From contig DATKRB010000035.1 in the NCBI GenBank assembly GCA_035532415.1, positions 1-28,954 of the forward strand: a DNA stretch of 28,954 nt, in the 5' to 3' direction. The position numbers and the translations under genes are program-made. Below the pieces are notes generated by a model, which worked only from the letters and a program-made list of their open reading frames with translations, ran no database searches and was not told the origin of the DNA. The stretch comes from DATKRB01 sp035532415. GTDB lineage: Bacteria; Actinomycetota; Acidimicrobiia; Acidimicrobiales; RAAP-2. Positions 22,783 through 28,954 of the stretch are shown here, piece after piece (positions within the stretch are counted from its first letter, which is position 1; each line of letters starts with the position of its first letter).

Positions 22783-25523
22783 GCTTTGGCCGCGTCGGCC
22801 TCGGCCGCCGCCAGCTCGGCCCCGCCCTCGCCCCCCTCCGACCCGAGGTAGGCGGCCTTCACCACCGGGCTTGCGAGCATCTCCGACGGCGTCCCCTCGA
22901 AGATCTTCTCGCCGAAGTCGAGCACGGAGACCACGTCGCAGATCTGACGAACGAGCGCCATGTCGTGCTCGACGATCAGGATGCCCACGCCGCGCTCCTC
23001 CACGACCCGCTTCAGGATCCGGCCGAACTCCTCGGTCTCGTTGCCGTCGAGCCCCGAGGAGGGCTCGTCCAACAGGATCATGTCGAACGGGCCGGCGAGC
23101 ACCCGGGCGAGCTCGACCAGGCGGCGCTGGCCCGTGCTGATCTCCGAGACCTTCAGGTCGAGGAGACCCTCGATCCCGGTGAGCGCAGCCGCCCGGTTGA
23201 CCGCGCCGGCGATGACCTTCGCGTCACCGGGGCGCGCGAGGAACTGCCGGATCGGATTGCCACCGGCCATGATCGCCTCGCGACCCATGGCGATGTTGTT
23301 GCGCACGGTGAGCGACGCGAACAGCTCCACCCGTTGGAACGTGCGGCCCAACCCCTTGCGGGCCCGGGCCGCCGGGCCCAGGCCCGAGACGTCCTCGCCG
23401 TGCAGCGTGACGCGGCCCGAGGTCGGCTTGAGCAGGCCGCAGCATGCGTTGAACGTCGTCGTCTTGCCCGCACCGTTCGGCCCGATGAGACCGGTGATCA
23501 AACCGGTCCGGGCCCTCAGGTCGAAGTGCAGCACGGCGGCCGCCCCCCCGTAGTGGACCGAGAGGTCGTGGATCTCGAGACCCTCGCCCTGCGGCCGGAC
23601 GGCCGCCGGCTCGACGATCGCGCCGACCGCCGGTGCCGCCACCTCCGCGTCTCTCCCGCCCAGCAGGCGGTTCAGCCGGCCGGCCAGGTTCCGGACGCCC
23701 TGGGGAGCGTTCTGCCGGAGCTTGAGGGTGGTGACCGGCACCATCATCGCCGACACCCCGAAGAGGATGCCGAGGTACACCTGAATGTTGCTGAAGTTGA
23801 TCAGGCTGGGCAGCACCTCCAGCGAGAACGCCGAGATGATCGCGTACCACGGGTCGCCGATCGTGATGATCACGACCAGGCAGACCAGGGTGAGCGAGTT
23901 GAAGGACGCGAACTCGCTCCCGACGGCGAAATGGAAGAGGCTCGCGGTCAGCGCCCCGGCGATCGAGGCCAGGAACGACGAGATGCAGAAGACGATGACC
24001 CGCGCCACGTTCACGGTGGCGCCGTGGGTCTCGAGCGCCAGCGGGGAGTCCGACATGGCCCGCAGGATCCGCCCCATCCGTCCGCTCCGGATGGCCAGGG
24101 TCAGCGACACGGCAAGGAGGGCGAAGACCACGATCACGTAGTAGAAGCCGGTATCGCTCCCGACGTTCAGGCCTCCGAGGTGGGGGCGCGTCGCGGCGAT
24201 GCCGTTGGTGGTGGGCCCGAACATCCAGTTCTGCGTGTAGAACATCTGTTCCAGCAGGATGCCGAAGCCGAGGGTGGCAAGGGCGAGGAAGACACCGGTC
24301 AGCCGGATCGCCGGAATGGCGACGATCGCCCCGACCGGGACGGCGACGAGCCCGGCCAGGAGGATCGACAGGACCCACGGGATTCCGAGCCCCGTGGTGA
24401 AGTGGGCCATGGCCGCGGCTCCGACCGCGGCGAACCCGTACTGGCAGAGCGAGACCTGGCCCGCATTGCGGATCAGGAGCCCCAGGGAGAGGAACAGGAT
24501 CACGTCCACCATGGCGGCCGAGTAGACCGAGAGGTTCGTGCCGGCGAACTCGGGCACGAAGCAGACCAGCACGAGGAAGAGGCCGCCGACGAGCAGCCGG
24601 ACGCGCGGCGGGGCGTACCACGCGTCGGCCCACAATCTGGAGGGGACGAAGCGCCGGCTGGCCAGCTTGGCCCGGGGGGTGACGATGAGCGCGATGAACA
24701 GGACGATGAAGGGCAGGGAGGGTGGCAACCCGGCGAGAGCGGGGACCTGGGTCACGTACTTGGTGGAGACCGCGCCGAGGATGCCGATGGCCAGGCCGCC
24801 GACATAGGTGAGGGGGAGGCTCGAGAAGTAGCCGATCGCGGCCGCCCCGAACGCCTGCACGACCAGCAGGGTGAGGATGGCGGCGTCGAGGTTCAGGCTC
24901 GGGGCGAGCAGGATGCCCGACAGCGCGGCGAAGACCGACCCGATCACCCAGGCCCACCGGCGCACCCGGTTCGGGCTCTCGCCGGTCATGGCGATGAGGT
25001 CCGGGTCGTCGACGACCCCCCGCATGGCGATGCCGAGACGGATCGACCGGAAGAAGTAGAACAGCGCGACGGCGAGGACGAGCGAGACGACGAAGACGGT
25101 CATCTGGTCGTAACCGACGTTCACCCCCAGGATGTGGACCGTTGTCGTGGGCAGGAACGGGGGAACCTGGGGACTGGTCGGGAACCAGATCTGCCCGAGC
25201 CCGAGCACGATCAGGATGATGCCGATGGTGGAGGCGATCTTCAGCGTGTCGCTGACGTCGGCGAGGACCCGGGCCAACTGCTCGAGGGCCAGGCCCATGG
25301 CGGGCCCCAGCACCAGCAGGCAGATGGCCACGGTCAACGGCCAGTTCATGCCGTGTTGGACATGCAGGAAGTAGAAGAGGAAGACCGCCAGCGCCGCGAC
25401 CGAACCTTGGGCGAAGTTGAAGATCCCCGACGTCTTGTAGGTCAGGACGAGACCGGTGCCGGTCAGTCCGTACACGGATCCCGAGACGATCCCGATCACT
25501 ATGAACGGAAGCAGTTCGCTCAC
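22779..25523 (-). CDS. Fused LivH-LivM permease and LivG ATPase of a HAAT-type ABC transporter
   Basis: A 914-residue protein combining three subunits. About 1-290 is LivH-like: IVSGSVYGLTGTGLVLTYKT and IFNFAQGSVAAL are the LivH signatures. About 305-640 is LivM-like: GLLIRNAGQVSLCQYGFAAV, RLTGVFLALATLGFG and RSGRMGRILRAMSDSPLA. About 660-900 is LivG-like: LIGPNGAGKTTTFNACCGLL (Walker A), GLGRTFQRVELF (the LivG Q-loop RTFQ), EISTGQRRLVELAR (signature), MILLDEPSSGLDG (Walker B) and LIVEHDM. Many membrane segments place the first two parts in the cell membrane, with the ATPase facing the cytoplasm. GTG 25523 matches the LivH start. It lies 252 bases after the SDR stop on the same strand. It needs LivF and a binding protein; only LivF is nearby. 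Confidence 0.92.
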   Translation of the reverse strand: MSELLPFIVIGIVSGSVYGLTGTGLVLTYKTSGIFNFAQGSVAALAVFLFYFLHVQHGMNWPLTVAICLLVLGPAMGLALEQLARVLADVSDTLKIASTIGIILIVLGLGQIWFPTSPQVPPFLPTTTVHILGVNVGYDQMTVFVVSLVLAVALFYFFRSIRLGIAMRGVVDDPDLIAMTGESPNRVRRWAWVIGSVFAALSGILLAPSLNLDAAILTLLVVQAFGAAAIGYFSSLPLTYVGGLAIGILGAVSTKYVTQVPALAGLPPSLPFIVLFIALIVTPRAKLASRRFVPSRLWADAWYAPPRVRLLVGGLFLVLVCFVPEFAGTNLSVYSAAMVDVILFLSLGLLIRNAGQVSLCQYGFAAVGAAAMAHFTTGLGIPWVLSILLAGLVAVPVGAIVAIPAIRLTGVFLALATLGFGILLEQMFYTQNWMFGPTTNGIAATRPHLGGLNVGSDTGFYYVIVVFALLAVSLTLAIRSGRMGRILRAMSDSPLALETHGATVNVARVIVFCISSFLASIAGALTASLFHFAVGSEFASFNSLTLVCLVVIITIGDPWYAIISAFSLEVLPSLINFSNIQVYLGILFGVSAMMVPVTTLKLRQNAPQGVRNLAGRLNRLLGGRDAEVAAPAVGAIVEPAAVRPQGEGLEIHDLSVHYGGAAAVLHFDLRARTGLITGLIGPNGAGKTTTFNACCGLLKPTSGRVTLHGEDVSGLGPAARARKGLGRTFQRVELFASLTVRNNIAMGREAIMAGGNPIRQFLARPGDAKVIAGAVNRAAALTGIEGLLDLKVSEISTGQRRLVELARVLAGPFDMILLDEPSSGLDGNETEEFGRILKRVVEERGVGILIVEHDMALVRQICDVVSVLDFGEKIFEGTPSEMLASPVVKAAYLGSEGGEGGAELAAAEADAAKA

Positions 25524-25775
25524 CCGGAGGTGCCCCCCTCTACTCGGTCGTCGCCCGTGGCGGCGCCTTCGTTGGCGATTTCCCCCCGACCACCGGCTGG
25601 GTGTGGGTAGCATACCGTCGGCGTTGTCAATAATGAAGCCCGTGAGCGAAATGTTGCTCTCCGGCCTCCTGTTCGCCGAGGAGGGGAGGGCGGGACCAAC
25701 GCCCGGGTGGCCGTCATCTTCCGGGGTGACCTGGGCGGCGAGGCGGGAGTGCTGCCCGAGGACCTGCCGGAGGGC
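25524..25775. promoter_or_regulatory. Intergenic region upstream of the LivHMG fusion gene
   Basis: 252 bases between the SDR stop and the fusion start, both minus-strand. On the minus strand it holds TTGACA (25625-25630) and TATGCT (25609-25614), but they are only 10 bases apart, so they do not form one standard promoter. No coding potential or strong terminator was seen. Confidence 0.35.
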
Positions 25776-26582
25776 TCAGGCGAGCTCGCGGTCGAGCCGC
25801 TCGACGAGCGGGGTGTCCCGGAAGCGCCTGGTGAGGTACTCACGGTGCTGCCCCGCGGCGGCGTGGATGATCCTCCCGGTGACGTCGCCCGCGTCGTCAC
25901 TCGCCAGCCACGCGACGACGCGGGCGACGTGCACCGGATCGAGGTCGAGCCCGGGTGGGCGCCCGTGCCCGAACAACGCCTCGTTCATGCGGGTGAACGC
26001 CCCCGGTGACACGGCATTGACCGTGATCCCGTGGGGCAGTCCCTCGGCCGCCAGGGCGATGGTGGCCGACCAGACCGCTGCCTTGGCCGCGCCGTAGCCG
26101 ATCGACCCGCTGCCCATCTTGGCGTCCAACGCCACCTCGGAGACCGTGTTGACGATCCGTCCCCAACCCTGCTCGCGCAGGTGGGGCCAGGCGGCGCGGA
26201 CGGTGCCGATCGAGCCGTGAAAGTTGACGGCGAAGATCCTGGCCAGCTCCTCCTCGCTCACGGTCTCCACCGGCGACCCGCCGGCGATGCCCGCGTTGTT
26301 GACGACGATGTCGATCCTCCCGAATGTCGAGACGGCCCGCTCGACGGGACGCGCGGCCCCCGCGAATGTGGCGATGTCGCTGTGGTCGGCGACGGCCGTA
26401 CCGCCTGCCGCGACGATCTCGTCCACGACGGTGTCGGCGACCTTGGCGTCGCTCCCGCTGCCGTCCAGCTCGGAGCCGACGTCGCAGACCACGACCCGCG
26501 CACCGCGCTCGGCCAGCAGCAGGGCGTGCGCTCTCCCGATGCCCCGGCCCCCGCCGGTGACGACCGCGACCCGCCCCTCCAT
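25776..26582 (-). CDS. Short-chain dehydrogenase/reductase (SDR), coupled to the molybdenum hydroxylase
   Basis: A 268-residue classical SDR. EGRVAVVTGGGRGIGRAHAL holds the TGxxxGIG loop; VVVCDVGSELDG has Asp at the end of strand 2, favouring NAD(H), with the long loop seen in HSD17B4-type (multifunctional enzyme-like) SDRs; IVVNNAGIAGG; IVNTVSEVA with the catalytic Ser; and YGAAK (YxxxK). A PGAFTRMNEAL segment follows. The ATG at 26582 overlaps the hydroxylase stop (TGATG), so translation is probably coupled and the two enzymes act in one pathway. A 3-hydroxyacyl-CoA or alcohol oxidation is likely by family; the substrate is not known. Confidence 0.9.
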   Translation of the reverse strand: MEGRVAVVTGGGRGIGRAHALLLAERGARVVVCDVGSELDGSGSDAKVADTVVDEIVAAGGTAVADHSDIATFAGAARPVERAVSTFGRIDIVVNNAGIAGGSPVETVSEEELARIFAVNFHGSIGTVRAAWPHLREQGWGRIVNTVSEVALDAKMGSGSIGYGAAKAAVWSATIALAAEGLPHGITVNAVSPGAFTRMNEALFGHGRPPGLDLDPVHVARVVAWLASDDAGDVTGRIIHAAAGQHREYLTRRFRDTPLVERLDRELA

Positions 26583-28930
26583 CAGGCCGGGAGAGCCCCT
26601 GCCGCCCTGACCAGTTCGAAGATGTCGTTCGGCCCGAGAGGGGTGGCCGTCACCTTCACCCCGAGATGGGCCAGCGCGTCGGCCACGGCATTGGCCACCG
26701 CGGCGTGGGCGCCGATCGCCCCTCCCTCGCCCATGCCCTTGTAACCACCGGGGTTGGTGGTCGAATCGGTCTCGACGTGGCCGATCTCGATGGCGGGGAT
26801 CTCGGTGGTGGTCGGCAGGAGGTAGTCCATGAACGTCGTGGTGAGCGGGTTCCCCTCCGCGTCGTACACGAAGTTCTCGAGCAGCACCCCGCCGAGGCCT
26901 TGCACGACGCCACCGTACACCTGGCCCTCCACCACCATCGGGTTGATCATCCTCCCGCAGTCCTCGCTCACGATGTAGCGGACGACGTGGGCCTGCCAGG
27001 TCCCGGTGTCGATCTCCACCACACAGAGGTGGGTGGCGTTGGACCAGGTGGGAAAGCTCGAGGGCTGGAACCGGACGGTGGCCTCCACGCTCGGCTCGAT
27101 GTCGCTGGGCAGCGAGCTCGGATCGTCGTAAATGAACTTGGCAACCTCGGCGACGGTCATCGAAGCGCTCGGGTTCCCCTTCACCGAGATGACCCCCATC
27201 GACACCTCGAGGTCCTCGGGGGCCGCCTCCATCGTGTGACCGGCGATCCTGAGGAGGCGCTCGCGGACCTCGGCCGCCGCGGCCCTGACCGCCCCGCCGG
27301 CGATCACCGCAGTCCGGCTGCCCCCGGTTCCGCCACCCCAGGGCGTGCCCTGGGTGGTCCCCTGAACGATGGTGACGTCGTCGTAGTCGACCCCCATGGT
27401 GTCGGCCACCACCTGGGCCATCGTCGTCTCGATCGACTGGCCGTGCGAGCTGGTGCTCAGCCAGACGGTGACCCGTCCGCTCCCCTCCACCCGGACGGTC
27501 GCCCCCTCGGAGTGCAGGGAGGGGACTCCCATGGACGTGGGCTCGACGTACACGCTGACGCCCAGCCCGAGTAGGCGTCCCTCGGCCCGTGCGGCCGCCT
27601 GCTCGGCCCGGAACGCCGGGTAGTCGAGCAGCTCGACGGCCTGGTCGAGCGTCTCGCCGGCCGTCATCTCGGTGAAGGTCTGGCCCGCCGGGTTCGTATG
27701 GGGCAGGTCGCTCATGTAGAGGATGTTCTTCCGGCGCAGCTCCACCGGGTCCATGCCGATCTCGCGGGCCGCGTAGTCGAGCAGCATCTCGCGGGCGGTG
27801 GTCTCGAACATCCACGGTCCCCGGTAGGCGTTCTTGCCCATGGTGTTCGTCCACACCATCTCGGTCGAGAAGCCGTAACGGGGGATCTTGTAGGGCCCCG
27901 GGACGAGGGTGGAGTCCATGACCGCCGGACAGATCGGGTACGCGCCGACGTCGGCCTTGTGGTCGATGGTGACCGCTTGGATCACCCCGTCGCTGTCGAT
28001 GGCCATGCGCAGCTTGGCCCATTCGTTCCTCGAGTGGCCCGCCGCGGTGAGGTTCTCGCGCCGGTCCTCGATCCACTTGACCGGCCGGTTGAGGAGCTTG
28101 GCCGCCAGCACCACGGCACATTCCTCGCGGAACACGAACATCTTCTGGCCGAAGCCCCCGCCCACGTCGCGGAGGTCCACCGTGATGTTGGACTCGGGGA
28201 TCTTCAGATAGCGGGAGAAGAAATTGCGGGTCCCGTGGGCCGACTGGTTGGAGACCACGATCCGGCACTCGTCGGTGCCGTTGTCGTACGCGGCGAGGAT
28301 GCCCCTGGTCTCCATGGGCACCCCGACGTAGCGGTTCTGCTCGACGACGGTCTCGACGACGTGGGCCGCCTGTTCGAAGGTCGCCGCCAGGTCCTCGGAC
28401 AGCTCCATGAACGGCACGGCCACCATGGCGTTGGACTCGAGGCCCCAGTCGCCGTGCACGAGGTGCTCGGTGTCCTGGGCGGCGATCCGATAGTCCGTCA
28501 CGGGCTCCTGCACGTCGAGGTCGAGCTCGATGAGCTCGCAGGCGTCCTCGGCTATGTAGCGGCTGGTGGCGACGACCAGCGCGATGGGGTCGCCCACGTG
28601 CTTCACCACGCCGGGGGCGAGGGGCGGAGGGGTGAGCAGCTCGGGTCCCAGCATGGCGTGCCATCCCTCGCCGTGGTGGGGGTTCATCGACTCGCCGGTG
28701 AAGACGGCGACCACCCCGTCCATGGCCTCGGCCCCGCTCACGTCGATGCGGGTGATGGTGGCCTTCGCCACGTCCGAGCGGAGGAAGGCACCGTACAGGG
28801 TGCCGGGAAAGGTCACGTCATCGACGTAGCGACCATGCCCGGTGAGCAGCCGCTGGTCCTCCTTGCGTTCGATCGGTTGACCGATGAACCGGGAGGCGGC
28901 GCGGCTGGGGGAGACTTCGGTGTACACCAT
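26582..28930 (-). CDS. Xanthine dehydrogenase family molybdopterin-binding subunit (CoxL-like large subunit)
   Basis: A 782-residue large subunit of a molybdenum hydroxylase. The N-terminus IGQPIERKEDQRLLTGHGRY and VDDVTFPGTLYGAFLRS are standard; DVGGGFGQKMFVFREE is a molybdopterin-site motif; NAYRGPWMFETT (residues 367 on) is the active-site loop; and GYKGMGEGGAIGAHAAVANA supplies the catalytic Glu735. True CO dehydrogenase has AYxCSFR, so this is not one; AYRGPW suggests hydroxylation of an organic (often aromatic or N-heterocyclic) carbon. The FAD (medium) and iron-sulfur (small) subunits are not in the window and may lie beyond 28954. ATG 28930 has only a weak ribosome-binding site. Downstream it overlaps the SDR start. 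Confidence 0.93.
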   Translation of the reverse strand: MVYTEVSPSRAASRFIGQPIERKEDQRLLTGHGRYVDDVTFPGTLYGAFLRSDVAKATITRIDVSGAEAMDGVVAVFTGESMNPHHGEGWHAMLGPELLTPPPLAPGVVKHVGDPIALVVATSRYIAEDACELIELDLDVQEPVTDYRIAAQDTEHLVHGDWGLESNAMVAVPFMELSEDLAATFEQAAHVVETVVEQNRYVGVPMETRGILAAYDNGTDECRIVVSNQSAHGTRNFFSRYLKIPESNITVDLRDVGGGFGQKMFVFREECAVVLAAKLLNRPVKWIEDRRENLTAAGHSRNEWAKLRMAIDSDGVIQAVTIDHKADVGAYPICPAVMDSTLVPGPYKIPRYGFSTEMVWTNTMGKNAYRGPWMFETTAREMLLDYAAREIGMDPVELRRKNILYMSDLPHTNPAGQTFTEMTAGETLDQAVELLDYPAFRAEQAAARAEGRLLGLGVSVYVEPTSMGVPSLHSEGATVRVEGSGRVTVWLSTSSHGQSIETTMAQVVADTMGVDYDDVTIVQGTTQGTPWGGGTGGSRTAVIAGGAVRAAAAEVRERLLRIAGHTMEAAPEDLEVSMGVISVKGNPSASMTVAEVAKFIYDDPSSLPSDIEPSVEATVRFQPSSFPTWSNATHLCVVEIDTGTWQAHVVRYIVSEDCGRMINPMVVEGQVYGGVVQGLGGVLLENFVYDAEGNPLTTTFMDYLLPTTTEIPAIEIGHVETDSTTNPGGYKGMGEGGAIGAHAAVANAVADALAHLGVKVTATPLGPNDIFELVRAAGALPA

Positions 28931-28954
28931 GCCGGCGAGCCTATCCGGTAGGCC

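Noticed and set aside
22965..25610. Long open frame antisense to the LivHMG fusion
   Set aside because: Asp/Glu/Arg/Gln-rich shadow of hydrophobic membrane segments read backwards; no motif.
25688..25704. Stem GGGCG-N7-CGCCC as a terminator after the SDR gene
   Set aside because: Only five base pairs and no U-run on the minus strand; too weak to claim.
26582..28930. CO dehydrogenase large subunit
   Set aside because: The active-site loop is AYRGPW rather than AYxCSFR, so carbon monoxide oxidation is not supported.

Overview
This window is a G+C-rich stretch (well over 60% by eye) from an actinobacterium. The F420-type LLM oxidoreductase, two tandem-fused family III CoA-transferases, a fused LivH-LivM-LivG transporter, frequent GTG starts and an expanded CoA-ester gene set suggest Acidimicrobiia or a mycobacteria-like lineage; this assignment is inference. 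I see no rRNA, tRNA, CRISPR array, transposase, integrase or phage gene. It reads as dense chromosomal catabolic DNA with about 23 intact coding regions.

Layout. Position 1-254 holds the frameshifted tail of an SDR. A minus-strand trio (3058 down to 314) encodes an isocitrate lyase/PEP mutase-family enzyme, a double-hotdog thioesterase and an NAD-dependent epimerase. Divergent from it are an LLM-class flavin oxidoreductase and a small dimeric-barrel protein. An SDR and a small disordered protein follow on the minus strand. A plus-strand operon (6100-10491) encodes an aminoglycoside-phosphotransferase-fold kinase, a DUF7065-like protein, a crotonase lacking both catalytic glutamates, and an alpha/beta hydrolase. 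A minus-strand operon (14693 down to 10557) encodes a thiolase-like protein without catalytic cysteines, a DUF35 zinc-ribbon/OB protein and a fused double CoA-transferase. Then come a crotonase with both glutamates intact, a short hotdog-like fragment and a TetR regulator. From 16704 to 21958 a second fused CoA-transferase is flanked by two close amidohydrolase paralogues in opposite orientation. The right end carries LivF, the LivHMG fusion, an SDR, and a molybdopterin-binding hydroxylase large subunit.

How the genes may work together (inference): the Liv-type transporter would import an organic acid, amino acid or related solute. Family III CoA-transferases would put the acid on CoA. Molybdenum hydroxylase, SDRs and the LLM oxidoreductase would handle redox steps. 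Crotonases, the thiolase/DUF35 pair and the lyase-type enzyme would cleave C-C bonds or modify the ring or side chain. The amidohydrolase-superfamily proteins could be decarboxylases or hydrolases, and the thioesterase and alpha/beta hydrolase would release products. The substrate cannot be read from the sequence.

The most notable points are: (1) both fused CoA-transferases keep the catalytic Asp only in their second domain, with Asn at the matching place in the first; (2) an inverted pair of near-identical amidohydrolases surrounds one of them; (3) a crotonase and a thiolase have lost their family catalytic residues but sit in intact operons; (4) a three-part LivH-LivM-LivG fusion lies tail-to-tail with LivF; (5) several 12-24 bp tandem repeats lie at gene ends, in a linker and upstream of the TetR gene.
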